A DNA stretch of 64,000 bases. It comes from an uncultured Schlesneria sp. Its GTDB lineage: Bacteria > Planctomycetota > Planctomycetia > Planctomycetales > Planctomycetaceae. The position numbers and the translations under genes are program-made. How positions within the stretch are numbered: the stretch's first letter is position 1; each line of letters opens with the position of its first letter. Shown here in pieces: positions 1 to 9,285 of the stretch. The notes under the pieces were generated by a model. That model worked only from the letters and a program-made list of their open reading frames with translations, was not told where the DNA came from and did not search any database. The DNA lies in the NCBI GenBank assembly GCA_903840265.1, contig CAIMFH010000147.1, positions 147,458 to 211,457 of the forward strand, read 5' to 3'.

Positions 1-87
1 GAACCCGCCGCCGAAGACAAAGTCGTGAAGGTGAAGAAGAAAAAGAAGCGGGTCAAGACTCGCCTGAAGGAACTCAAGGAAGAGTAA
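1..87 (+). CDS. C-terminal end of an unidentified protein (partial)
   Basis: The window opens inside a reading frame that ends at the TAA at 85-87. Only 28 residues are visible. They are extremely lysine-rich, with a run of alternating Lys and Val followed by a Leu/Lys/Glu helix-like tail. Such basic tails occur on ribosomal, nucleic-acid-binding and planctomycete low-complexity proteins, so no function can be assigned. It is convergent with the DUF2252 gene that ends at 198. Confidence 0.6.
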   Translation, partial: EPAAEDKVVKVKKKKKRVKTRLKELKEE

Positions 88-197
88 CAATAGTCCGGTC
101 AATTATGCTTTGGCAGAATGCTGACGAACTAGCCAATGCTCGAACAAAAGAACGACCTTCCTCACGTCTCGATCGCTTGATCGTATTCGCGATTGTC

Positions 198-1694
198 TTA
201 GTAGGTTGCATTCACCTTGCCTGCGGCGACCGCTTCGACAAGTGCCGCATGGTCGCGCTCTGTTTGGTCACCATAGGTTTCTGCAAATGTGGCCAGCGCG
301 CTCGCGAATGCGTCGGATTTGCCGATGTACCCTGCGATCTTAGCGATGTCGCCAGTACGAGCGTGCGCACGAGCCAGCAGGACACCACAGATCCAGCACC
401 AGAATTCAAACGGCTCACCGGTCAGCCATTCCACCGGCATGGATGCCTTCAGGTTCTTCATCTGCCGAACGAAGTAATGCCGCCCATCGATCGTCGTATA
501 GCCGAGCAGCGGATCACCCAGAGATTGCAGGGCGCGTTGCGCCGTGACGACCCGGCGACCTTCGTGGTCGATTCGGTAATCGACCTTCGGCAAGTAGGGC
601 GCATGCGCTGGGGTAACAGCCTCTTTGACTTGCAGGAACAACGGATCGTCATCGCCATTGCCAAACAGCAGCAGCAAGTATGCGCGCAGCCCGACGCTGC
701 CGACCCCCACCACGCGGTGACAAACATCGGCGACCGAGTAGCGACGCAACATGAAACGGTGCTCGGGGGGCAGCGTCTCGGCATAGTCGACCAGTGAAGC
801 GATCACCTTCTTTCGTGTTGCCTCATCAAGGTGCGTGAGGATTGGCGGGGCCTCGATAAATCGCCAGGTCCCGTCGGACTGACGCCCCGCCACCTTGTCC
901 AATAGGGATTTGCTGTGGGTCCGTTGAGCCTTTGCCAGGACCTTTCTGGCGACGGCCCGAAATTTGTTGCCGACTCGAACCCCTGCCCGATTGAGCACCG
1001 CTTCGTTCCGTTCCAACTCGGCATAGGCGAACAGCGACCAGGTTTCCAGGACCCCCAGCTTCATCAGTCGCTGGACGTTCAATGCATATCCCGACACGCA
1101 CCGCATCACGGCCGAACGCCGCTCCTGAAGATCGAGTCCATTGTCGCGGCCGCACACGTTGACACTGGCAACTAGCCGCTTCAAATCCCATTCCCACGGC
1201 CCAACGATCCCTTCGTCGAAGTCGTTGATATCGATCACGACATCGAGTTGCGGCGTGCCATACATTCCGAAGTTGTTGATGTGCGCGTCGCCATCGAGCA
1301 TGACCTGCGGTCCGCTGATCGGCGTCTGAGCCAGATCTGCGGCCATGACCGCACACGCACCGCGCAAAAACGCAAATGGCGACTCGGCCATGCGCTCCAT
1401 CCGCAGCGGGATCAATCCCTCTTCACGTCCTGCATTGCTGGCCATCACGGTCGATACCGGATCCGGTCGATCCGCAGGTGGCATCCACGTCGCGTGAGAC
1501 TCGCGCGGTGTCTGCTGTCGCAACGCCTTCCCCTGATCGTATCGAGCTTGTGCTAAGTCCAAAGGCCTCTGGGGATCGTACGGAGCGGTTGTCTGCCAGA
1601 ACTCCCGCAGTCCATCGAAGGGATGCGGAGGCTCGACAGTTTTATCCGGCGCTTTGAGTGACTTGGCGACCCGCGTGGACGATTTCTTGGCCAT
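198..1694 (-). CDS. DUF2252 family protein
   Basis: A cytoplasmic protein of 498 residues. The central motifs GDAHINNFGMYG and DINDFDEGIVGPWEWDLKR are the hallmark of DUF2252, a family with a kinase/phosphotransferase-like fold in which His/Asn and Asp residues resemble the catalytic and metal-binding loops of aminoglycoside phosphotransferases. Its substrate is unknown. The frame stays open to 1724, but the ATG at 1694 is chosen because it starts a typical MAKK N-terminus, has GGAA upstream and avoids overlap with the preceding gene. The DUF4239 gene ends 13 bases upstream, so the two are probably co-transcribed. No signal peptide is visible. Confidence 0.85.
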   Translation of the reverse strand: MAKKSSTRVAKSLKAPDKTVEPPHPFDGLREFWQTTAPYDPQRPLDLAQARYDQGKALRQQTPRESHATWMPPADRPDPVSTVMASNAGREEGLIPLRMERMAESPFAFLRGACAVMAADLAQTPISGPQVMLDGDAHINNFGMYGTPQLDVVIDINDFDEGIVGPWEWDLKRLVASVNVCGRDNGLDLQERRSAVMRCVSGYALNVQRLMKLGVLETWSLFAYAELERNEAVLNRAGVRVGNKFRAVARKVLAKAQRTHSKSLLDKVAGRQSDGTWRFIEAPPILTHLDEATRKKVIASLVDYAETLPPEHRFMLRRYSVADVCHRVVGVGSVGLRAYLLLLFGNGDDDPLFLQVKEAVTPAHAPYLPKVDYRIDHEGRRVVTAQRALQSLGDPLLGYTTIDGRHYFVRQMKNLKASMPVEWLTGEPFEFWCWICGVLLARAHARTGDIAKIAGYIGKSDAFASALATFAETYGDQTERDHAALVEAVAAGKVNATY

Positions 1695-1707
1695 CTCAAT
1701 TCCTACG

Positions 1708-2496
1708 CTAAGGCATACTGCCAAGCATCATTTGTTGCACGTCGGCAAGTGGTTGCTGACTCACTCGCAACAGTCCTTCTGCGGGACGATCGATGTCGGC
1801 CGTCATCACGATCACCAAAGAAAAGGCCGCCGCCAGCACCGGCGTGCCGCGCAGTCGCCGAATCCCAGACATCCCGACCTGATATCCCACCGCCAGCATC
1901 GACAACATCGTGAGGACGTACACCGCCAGCCAGACCGTTCCGGGAATGTGATACTGCAATCCAATCGTCACGCGACTTTGATGCAGGTCGATTAATTCAT
2001 TCAACGAGGCGACGAACAACGATCGCAACTCTGAGTCCATTTCTTCCCGGACCAGCAATTTCGCTTGAGACCAGAGCCGCCTGTGGATGTCTGCCGATGA
2101 TTTCACGATCTCGTTGACATTCCTATTCGCTGTGTTCAATCGGAGATCGGCATATTCGCGCAATAGGCGACGGACTTCCAGGCCTTCTTTTTCAGGCAGC
2201 AAGTCGGCTCGCAGGTACGTTGTGCCGATGGCATTGGCTTCATCAAGTACCAACTGCCGACGAGCGTCGAATCGGGATGAGGTCATGCCGAACGTAAAGG
2301 CGAGAATAAACGCCAATAGCCCCAGGACTGACCCCACGAGTGACCCCAGAGGAGCTTCCGGCTCCTTTTCATGCTTATGCCGGAGCACCATTCCTGCCAG
2401 CGCGGCTCCCCCTTCCACGGCGCTCATGCAGAGCGCCGACGTGAGCACGAAAAGAGCCCACAGCGGAAGCATGCCGATCCAGTTGCCGAAATCCAT
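1708..2496 (-). CDS. DUF4239 (bestrophin-like) membrane protein
   Basis: 262 residues. Two hydrophobic segments lie near the N-terminus (about residues 8-30 and 48-70). They are followed by a charged helical region that includes the family signature around SSRFDARRQLVLDEANAIGT and LREYADLRL, and then two more membrane segments near 195-235. This is the architecture of DUF4239 proteins, often called bestrophin-like; a channel role is suspected from fold similarity only. The ATG at 2496 has GAGGGAAAA directly upstream. It lies just upstream of the DUF2252 gene on the same strand, which suggests a two-gene operon. Confidence 0.8.
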   Translation of the reverse strand: MDFGNWIGMLPLWALFVLTSALCMSAVEGGAALAGMVLRHKHEKEPEAPLGSLVGSVLGLLAFILAFTFGMTSSRFDARRQLVLDEANAIGTTYLRADLLPEKEGLEVRRLLREYADLRLNTANRNVNEIVKSSADIHRRLWSQAKLLVREEMDSELRSLFVASLNELIDLHQSRVTIGLQYHIPGTVWLAVYVLTMLSMLAVGYQVGMSGIRRLRGTPVLAAAFSLVIVMTADIDRPAEGLLRVSQQPLADVQQMMLGSMP

Positions 2497-2567
2497 TTTT
2501 CCCTCGCAGTCCAGCGAGATCGCTGACCAAAGATCTCCGCCACCGTCGGCAGCTCGGTCGACTGAAC

Positions 2568-4073
2568 TTAGAATTCGACGTTGTAACGTTCGGTCATCGC
2601 CCGGCGGATCTGGACCAGTCCGTCTTCGATCTGCTTCGTTTCTGAGGCTTTCACTGAAGCCGCATTGGCATGCTCCTCCGTCCGGATCTGACCGAAATTA
2701 GGGGCAACTTGAACAGTTCCAGAGAACGAATAGCCGCCGTAGGTGCCATAGGGCCCGACTGCTCCGGCACCGTAGGAATAGTTTTGATACACGGGCTGGG
2801 CCGTTCGCACGCCGCTGCGCAGGAATGACACTCGAGCAGCCTGAGCCTGGTATCGCAGCGAACTGCTGACGTTACCGCCGAACGTCAGCAGGTCTTTGTC
2901 GACATCCTTCATCGGCAGATCATCAATCTTGCGGGCATAGCGTTCCATCCAGACGAGTTGATTGTCGCGTTGAGTTTTGTCGAGCGTCTTGCGCAGATCA
3001 TCGAGTAGGCTCTTGACCGAATGGTAGAACTTCTGCGACGCCTCGGCCTTGAGGGTTTCGGCACTCGGCGGGGTTGGTGTTCCCGATTCGGTTGAGGTTT
3101 CTCGGACATCATGGGTACCTGGTGATGCGGCAAACAGGCTGACGATCTTTCGCAAATCAGCCTGCGAAAACTCGCCCTTCATCGTCAATGACGTTCCCGA
3201 CGCGGTCGCCGTCCAATTATCCAGATCCAGACTGATTTGCAGTGTTTCGAGGATCTCTTCGATCAGTGGCTTGGCCACGGGTTGGATGATACCGGTCGGC
3301 TTCGCGAAGTCGATTTGAAGCGATCCTTCGCGTTTATCGGTGACGCGAACCGTTAAGACGATTCCCTTCACGCTGGCCAGGATGTCCGCGATGTCGGCCT
3401 GGTCCGCGGTCTTTCCCTTTAACGGTTCGAACTTCGTCAGCAGTTCGCGAATCGGCGCCGCAGTGACACTATCGGCCAGGTCCACGGCCACGACCAGATG
3501 CGACTTGGAATCGGCCTGCTCCAGTCCCTTTGCCAGGAACGGCGACAACCGAGCGGTGTCCTTCTTCGCGGAACTGATCCAGCGCGAGATCACCTGGCGA
3601 TTGGGTTGAGACGTCACCAGGATCACGCCCGAATCCAGTTCGACTCCGCTGCGCCCTCCCGGCAGAGTGACGGCCGCGTGTCCGGCAATCGTATCCAGGT
3701 GCCCACCTTCTCGTCGAGCAATCAGTGCGAACGATGGAGTTCGTTCGACATCCATGATCCCCAGTTCCCAGACCGGTTGCAGGCCTCCGCCCAAGTCCAG
3801 TTGCGACGCCATGACAACTCGTCGCGCCTCTGGCGGCACGCTGATTTCCTGGTTCGCAAAGCGGTCACCCGCCTGTTTGCGCCAGTTTTCACGCGTTGCC
3901 AGTGGGGAATGAAACAGCGATTCGACGTCGATCACCACAACCGCATTGGCATCTGCGGGAACCCAGGGCAACAACTTCGTCGGGACTTCGGCGCGGGCCA
4001 AACCGGCTACTAGCCCCAAGACCCCGAGTGCGATACCGAACGAAATTCGAGAGGACAGGGTCCACAAATTCAT
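2568..4073 (-). CDS. exported planctomycete protein of unknown function
   Basis: 501 residues from the ATG at 4073, which has a GGAG ribosome binding site and begins a clear signal peptide (MNLWTLSSRISFGIALGVLG, cleaved after ALARA-like residues near 28). The frame is open further upstream, but that extension has no signal peptide or binding site. The body is a mixed alpha/beta protein. Its early part (PWVPADANAVVVIDVESLF) resembles planctomycete proteins in which DUF3352-like beta segments follow the signal peptide; that likeness is an impression, not an assignment. A Tyr/Gly-rich stretch lies near residues 430-455, and the C-terminus is charged and helical. Function unknown. Confidence 0.75.
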   Translation of the reverse strand: MNLWTLSSRISFGIALGVLGLVAGLARAEVPTKLLPWVPADANAVVVIDVESLFHSPLATRENWRKQAGDRFANQEISVPPEARRVVMASQLDLGGGLQPVWELGIMDVERTPSFALIARREGGHLDTIAGHAAVTLPGGRSGVELDSGVILVTSQPNRQVISRWISSAKKDTARLSPFLAKGLEQADSKSHLVVAVDLADSVTAAPIRELLTKFEPLKGKTADQADIADILASVKGIVLTVRVTDKREGSLQIDFAKPTGIIQPVAKPLIEEILETLQISLDLDNWTATASGTSLTMKGEFSQADLRKIVSLFAASPGTHDVRETSTESGTPTPPSAETLKAEASQKFYHSVKSLLDDLRKTLDKTQRDNQLVWMERYARKIDDLPMKDVDKDLLTFGGNVSSSLRYQAQAARVSFLRSGVRTAQPVYQNYSYGAGAVGPYGTYGGYSFSGTVQVAPNFGQIRTEEHANAASVKASETKQIEDGLVQIRRAMTERYNVEF

Positions 4074-4323
4074 GATGCCAACTCCGGAATGTAGTTCAGC
4101 CGCCGAACGAAAAGAATGCCGAGAACGATCGCCCCAGAAGCTCGCGTGACCTTTGGTCAAGCATGTCATGGAAATCGTTGGGCTTTGTCTGCACCGAAAG
4201 ACGTGTTTGATGAGATGGCCGATACTAGCCCGCGCTGGTGCAATCGTCAAAGCTCACCATCAGCTTGCAGGTCCGATGATTCGCTGCGATTTGAACTGAA
4301 TGAGAACCCACACATGGTTCCCG

Positions 4324-6456
4324 CTACGGCAAGGGCCACTTCCCTGCATAACACTGTGCGGCCAATATTGGATAGCCGCCCAGGTCATACGCGCGGCCCG
4401 CCAGCTTCAATAGCTCTGCTTTCGGAACGTGATCGCGGTCCTGAATGGCATGGCACAGTTCCAGGCATAATGCGAGGTCCAGTTCGTCTAAAGCGACCTG
4501 AGCCAATCGCATCCCTGCTGTCACAGACTCGGGACGATCCACGGCATAGATTTCCAACCAAATCACCTTGGCGTCTGCGATCTGGTCGTGGTCTCGCCGG
4601 TAGTCGGCCAAAGCCAATTTCATTTGCATCTCGACCAGTTCACAGGCACCGTGCTCCAGAACGCTGGAATACAGTTCCAGCATACGATCGTCGAGATCCG
4701 CTTCGTGCATCGCCTGACCAAGCAACAACTGCCCCGTCGGCCCCAGCCATTCAGCATCGCCGTCGACCGCAACGATCGATCGATACAAGAATGCGGTTTC
4801 GCGGGCCTTGCCGGCAGCTGTTGCGGTCCGCCAGCGAGCGAGTGAAGTCATTAAAGCTGCCGCGTTTCGAACTGATCGATCCTGGAACTGAAGTCGATGT
4901 GCGAACAGAGCTTCACCAGCATCCAGAGGTCGGCCATCGAGCAGTAATGCCATCGCCAGGAAGACTGCCGCGCGAGCCTGATCGTCCGGGGTCTGACGCG
5001 AATTGGCCGCTCGTTTCAATTGAAAGGCTGCTTCGCGAAACTCGCCGCGATCCATTAACGCTCGGCCATAGAGGATCATCGATCGAGTATGCAGATCGCT
5101 TCCCGGTGCCCCATGGACAATGACTTCCAGCATGCGGCAGGTTCCGACCAGATCGCCCGCTCGATGATAGGCCAAGGCCGCATTGAATGCCGCTCGAATG
5201 CCAAGTGGCGAGACCGATCTACCAATGAGCGCGGAATAGGTCTCGGCGGCATCCATTAAACGCGAGTCTGCGGCAGCCAACTGCGCTCTCGCGAAATTCG
5301 CCGGCGCTGTCAGACGGTGTTCGGGCCACATCGCCACAGCCGAAGCCAGTGTCATCGTTGCCGACTTGTGGACTTGCAGCGCGTCCGCCTCGCCGTTGGT
5401 CGTGGTGATCAGCAGCGTTCGTGTATGCATCTGCAAAGTCCAGGTCGCTCGAACTTCCTGGCACAACGACGACAACACCAGGCTCAGTGGGAGATCGCCA
5501 ACAGTGACATCAAGCACCCTGCTAGACGCAAGTTGCTCGACAGCCTCGTCAGACCATTCCAGCCGGAAACCGCTTTCCTCGGCCAGTCGTGTCACAATTT
5601 GGTTGATCGATTGTTGACGAGCGGTGATTTGGAACGGTGTCCCCAGTAGAGTCGCTCCAGGCACCTGATTGTCTGCGAGATCCGCTTCGGCGGCGGGCTT
5701 GTGAGGTGCAGAGACGCGCAAATGGATTTCGTCGTCGGTCGCCGGTTGATCTGGTGCGGCGTCAGCCCATCTCAGCATCTCGGACTGCGACCATTCGATG
5801 AGATTGTTGACGGGCGACAACCCGGCCGTCAGTGGGCTATTCGCGGGCAATGTCTGTTCGGCAGCGACGATCGAGTACAGTAAAGCGACCTCGTCGCTCA
5901 TTCCTGCGGGCAGACCGTCGCCCGATCGCAGCAATAGGGAGCGAAGCAAAGGTTCCGCGGCATTGAAGTCATTCAGCCGCATCCAGATTCTGGCCTGGCC
6001 GAGTGTTGCACAGACCGCCAAGACCGGGCGATGCGAGTCTGTGACCGATCGGTACGTCGCCAGCGCCTCGTCCCATTGGCCCAGCCCTTCCTGACAGAAA
6101 CCCATTCGGAGTGACAAATCTGCGGCCACCCGCAAGGAATCGGCACTTCCCAACGATCTATAGAGGTGAAGGGCGGCTTCGTGGCGGCCTTCACGGAGCA
6201 AATCATCTCCCTTCGACCGATCGGGGCCCGGTTTCAAAGGGAGATGCTGGATCTGGTTGGGAACTGCCGGCGCGGGTTGCTCGGCGGCATCCAGCTTTCC
6301 AGGCGGTGGCGACGCCGTTTGCAAGGTGAAGCCAATTCCCAAGGCGATTGGAAACACGGCGATCACGACGACAAGCATCGAAAAGCCACGCAGTCCGGTT
6401 GATGGAATCTCCTGTCCATCCGGTACATCCTGCGTTTCTGTTGTTTCCGTCGCCAT
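4324..6456 (-). CDS. membrane-anchored TPR protein with a secretin/TonB short (STN-like) domain
   Basis: 710 residues. A short cytoplasmic N-terminus precedes one membrane segment (about 25-46), so the rest is expected outside the cytoplasm. Helical repeats of TPR type occupy about 80-210 and 385-700 (for example LLREGRHEAALHLYRSLG and AALAYHRAGDLVGTCRML). Between them, about residues 275-350, is an STN-like module: a target loop, RLAEESGFRLEWSDEAV, then DVTVGDLPLSLVLSSLC and a beta strand ending LLITTT. STN modules are found in secretins and TonB receptors. The ATG at 6456 has AAGGTCAACTC upstream. The protein may be a periplasmic scaffold in a secretion or envelope assembly, but the partner is not visible here. 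Confidence 0.75.
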   Translation of the reverse strand: MATETTETQDVPDGQEIPSTGLRGFSMLVVVIAVFPIALGIGFTLQTASPPPGKLDAAEQPAPAVPNQIQHLPLKPGPDRSKGDDLLREGRHEAALHLYRSLGSADSLRVAADLSLRMGFCQEGLGQWDEALATYRSVTDSHRPVLAVCATLGQARIWMRLNDFNAAEPLLRSLLLRSGDGLPAGMSDEVALLYSIVAAEQTLPANSPLTAGLSPVNNLIEWSQSEMLRWADAAPDQPATDDEIHLRVSAPHKPAAEADLADNQVPGATLLGTPFQITARQQSINQIVTRLAEESGFRLEWSDEAVEQLASSRVLDVTVGDLPLSLVLSSLCQEVRATWTLQMHTRTLLITTTNGEADALQVHKSATMTLASAVAMWPEHRLTAPANFARAQLAAADSRLMDAAETYSALIGRSVSPLGIRAAFNAALAYHRAGDLVGTCRMLEVIVHGAPGSDLHTRSMILYGRALMDRGEFREAAFQLKRAANSRQTPDDQARAAVFLAMALLLDGRPLDAGEALFAHRLQFQDRSVRNAAALMTSLARWRTATAAGKARETAFLYRSIVAVDGDAEWLGPTGQLLLGQAMHEADLDDRMLELYSSVLEHGACELVEMQMKLALADYRRDHDQIADAKVIWLEIYAVDRPESVTAGMRLAQVALDELDLALCLELCHAIQDRDHVPKAELLKLAGRAYDLGGYPILAAQCYAGKWPLP

Positions 6457-6570
6457 GAGTTGACCTTGACCAAAGACCCCAAACCAGCAAATATGCCCCG
6501 CCTTTTCCCAAGTTCAAATTCTTTTCGTCCGAAACCTTCTTCGTCGGCATAAACCGGCCCGGGTGCTAGC

Positions 6571-6870
6571 ATGCGAATCGATCCTGGCTTCCAAGGGAAC
6601 CCGCTTAACGGGCGAAAGATCGGACGACCGGTACAGGGATCGTCTTCCGCCTCAACGTCGCGCACGGACCAAGCCGCGGAATCCGAATCGACGGTCTCGG
6701 CCGAAACAGCGGCACTCGTGGGATCGCTGCACGAGATCCCCGAAGTGCGAGCCGAGGTGATCGAAGAAGTTCGCCGCCGATTAGGCCGTGGCGAATTCAT
6801 GTCGCGCGACGCCGCCCAGAAAACTGCCGAAGCGATTCTCGCTGACCTGGCCAGTTTTATCGGTCAATAG
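6571..6870 (+). CDS. FlgM-like (anti-sigma-28 type) small protein
   Basis: 99 residues. The N-terminal half is Ser/Thr/Glu-rich and probably disordered. The C-terminal half (PEVRAEVIEEVRRRLGRGEF followed by MSRDAAQKTAEAILADLASF) matches the layout of the FlgM sigma-28-binding region: two helices separated by a short Gly-containing turn. FlgM binds and inhibits the flagellar sigma factor FliA. No flagellar genes or FliA-like gene are in the window, so the assignment rests on this pattern alone. The ribosome binding site is weak. It is divergently transcribed from the TPR gene, with 114 bases between the starts. Confidence 0.55.
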   Translation: MRIDPGFQGNPLNGRKIGRPVQGSSSASTSRTDQAAESESTVSAETAALVGSLHEIPEVRAEVIEEVRRRLGRGEFMSRDAAQKTAEAILADLASFIGQ

Positions 6871-7151
6871 TTGGTGTTCGGACGCTTAGCCGGTTTGAAG
6901 TCTCATCTTGGAACCGCGCGGCAATTGGCCTGCGCGACGAGTTCAGATTTTCCGGCCTGTCCAGATGTGCTCATCGAAGATTCGGAAACGTGCCAGTCGC
7001 ACGCCACGAGTATCGATCTCTAGCATAGCCCACCACGAAGAGTTGGGAGAGTGGCTTCGGCTGTGCCCAGCGTCGTTCTGTCACATCGCTGACCGCCCCT
7101 GGTGTTGAACGATATCTGCAGGCCAACACCAAGGACGTTCGATCCGCCAGA

Positions 7152-8783
7152 TTACTTCAGATCTCGCTGATATTGCAGGAATTCAGCCGAGGTTTCGATG
7201 GGAGCACGTGAACCGGGATTCCCGGTCGTTCGCTTTGACGGGCGATCGGCTGCCATCCGTTGGCTGTTCACAGAATCGGTTGCCTGGAGCAGATCTCCCA
7301 TGAAACGGTCGCTGGCCTGCTTGACGATGATCACTCGGTCCGGCTTCCCCGGCACCTTGGATCGCACGATACAAACGACTTCTGCTCCGGCGAATTCTTC
7401 AGGAACCTGATTCGATGTACCGCCGCTGGCGCCGGCGCGATCGAGATTGTTCAGTTGCTCAGCGAGCATTCGGCCGATCGCGTCGTCGTCCGTCGATTCG
7501 AAGGCGGACTCGGGAATCATTGTTTCGGGAGTGGCTCGCTTCAACTCGTCCAAGGTCGCGATCGGAGCATTGGCTGGCTGCGGGCGTGAGCGAGGCAAAA
7601 GATGCGGAAAGCCGGCTTTCTCCACCAGTTGCAGGATTGGTTGCAAGCCGGTGTACAGTCCGCGGGGCTGTTCTGGATCTGCCGCGATACAAACACCAAC
7701 CAGCTCATCGTCGCGGAACAGTCCGCCACCAGATCGCCCTTTGATGGGTCGAATGGTGCATTCCAAGTTTTCGGGACCGCGGTATTTGTTGATCCTAGTC
7801 AAGTCGACGTTCTCGCGAGAAGGATTGTCCCCGCTGCTGCAGCCAATGCTGAACAAGGGTTCGCCCACAGCCAAGGCTCCAGCCGAAATCCCGAGTGGCA
7901 TGCTGGACAGGCGTCGTGAATAGTTGATGCTCACCAGGCTCACGTCGGCATCCATATCGGTCAGCAGCACGCGACCAGCGACCGTTTCCGGCTTGGCCGA
8001 TTTTGGATTCGTGTAGAGATCGATTTCGATCACAGCACTGCTGGACAGCTTACGGAAGATGTGGCCGCACGACAGAATGATCGCCTGTCCGGGTTGGCTT
8101 TCGATAATCGTTCCGGAACCGTAGTTAATTGCCGAACCATCCTTCACGCGAATTCGTACGCTTGATCGTAGGGCATCTTGTTCTGGTGGTTGACCGCGGA
8201 AGACCGCGTCACCGATTTCTGGTTGCGCTTTGGCGTTGTTCCCAAGATCGAATCCAGAAAATGGAGACTGGCGTGACTCTTTTGTGATCGGCGTCAACGG
8301 AACGGCAGGCCCCAGGCCACCCGGTTTGGAATTATTACGTTGAGGTGGCGTTGGATCGGCGACCTGAAGATCTTTCGGCAGTCGACTGATCATCTTCCGC
8401 AATTGTTGTTCGGTGGTGATTCCACTGACGCGATCCAGTTCCTTGCCATTCGCGACCAGCACGAAACAGGGAATCGATGAGACGCCATATTTGCTCGCCA
8501 GCGCGGGCTCACGATCGACGTCGACCTTGCGAACGGGCAGGTGCTGACGCTCCAGCTTCGAGACAATAGAACTCATCTGCTGACAGGGGCCACACCAGGT
8601 CGCGGTGAAGTCCAGCAGGATATTATCGGGATCGGCGGCGCTCGCACGACCGCAACTGAAAGCCAGTGCGAAGGCAAACAGCAGTTTCCAAGAAGCTGAA
8701 GTAGAGTAATGAGATCGGGGGACAACGGCGAGATTGGCGGAGCTAACCACCAGCGACTGCGAGCGCAAAACTGTCCGCTGCAT
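7152..8783 (-). CDS. exported thioredoxin-trypsin-like protease fusion
   Basis: 543 residues from the ATG at 8783, which has GGAGG nine bases upstream. A hydrophobic segment at about 31-49 ends in an Ala-rich cleavage-like site, indicating export. Residues 50-137 form a thioredoxin domain with the redox motif WCGPC (63-67) and the cis-proline loop SSIPCF. A Pro-rich linker (about 140-200) leads to a trypsin/HtrA-like serine protease domain with His241 (SCGH), Asp280 (MDADVSLV) and Ser351 (GRSGGGLF), so the triad looks complete. The C-terminal 120 residues are unassigned. The fusion suggests a periplasmic enzyme that couples disulfide chemistry to proteolysis; this is inferred. Confidence 0.85.
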   Translation of the reverse strand: MQRTVLRSQSLVVSSANLAVVPRSHYSTSASWKLLFAFALAFSCGRASAADPDNILLDFTATWCGPCQQMSSIVSKLERQHLPVRKVDVDREPALASKYGVSSIPCFVLVANGKELDRVSGITTEQQLRKMISRLPKDLQVADPTPPQRNNSKPGGLGPAVPLTPITKESRQSPFSGFDLGNNAKAQPEIGDAVFRGQPPEQDALRSSVRIRVKDGSAINYGSGTIIESQPGQAIILSCGHIFRKLSSSAVIEIDLYTNPKSAKPETVAGRVLLTDMDADVSLVSINYSRRLSSMPLGISAGALAVGEPLFSIGCSSGDNPSRENVDLTRINKYRGPENLECTIRPIKGRSGGGLFRDDELVGVCIAADPEQPRGLYTGLQPILQLVEKAGFPHLLPRSRPQPANAPIATLDELKRATPETMIPESAFESTDDDAIGRMLAEQLNNLDRAGASGGTSNQVPEEFAGAEVVCIVRSKVPGKPDRVIIVKQASDRFMGDLLQATDSVNSQRMAADRPSKRTTGNPGSRAPIETSAEFLQYQRDLK

Positions 8784-9285
8784 AAATTCGGCCTCCGTGC
8801 CTTTTGTAGTTTTTTCCAAATTCCACCGCAGGGTCGCGGCACAATTTACAATGACCTGATCGTTGCCATCCTAGCTTCAATCGAGTCACTGGATGCGGTC
8901 TGAAACGCTTGTTTTCGGGCGTTTCTCGCTGATTAGTCGACGATGGCAAGGGACCAGAATCCAGCGGTCACTTGCCTGTCCCCCCCGTCGACAGACAGCT
9001 CATCCACATCGTCAGAAACATTACGCACGTGGCATGCCACTGTACATCAAAAACAACCTCTGGACACGATGTCTCGCTGCTGCTACTTTCCGCCGCGTCG
9101 GATGGTTTCTCCCGAAACTTTAGCTATTTACAAGAGTCGGCGACATTTTCAGCGATGGACCTATCGGTGATTGACCGGGGCACGTCCTGCGGATGCTTCG
9201 TCTCGCTGATAGCAGGATCGTTTTTGGCACGATGCCAACAAGCAAACCCTTCGATCATGGTTTGTGTTTCGTTCGCCACCCAAGG
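8784..9285 (+). other. intergenic region between divergent genes
   Basis: About 500 bases without a supportable gene. It should hold the promoters of the thioredoxin-protease gene (minus) and the exported protein gene (plus). The only regular element seen is a perfect 12-base palindrome, GTGGCATGCCAC, at 9029-9040, which could be an operator. Short open frames here lack binding sites and family features. Confidence 0.4.

Noticed and set aside
105..797. 230-residue plus-strand frame antisense to the DUF2252 gene
   Set aside because: The DUF2252 motifs on the opposite strand are unmistakable, and this frame has no binding site or domain.
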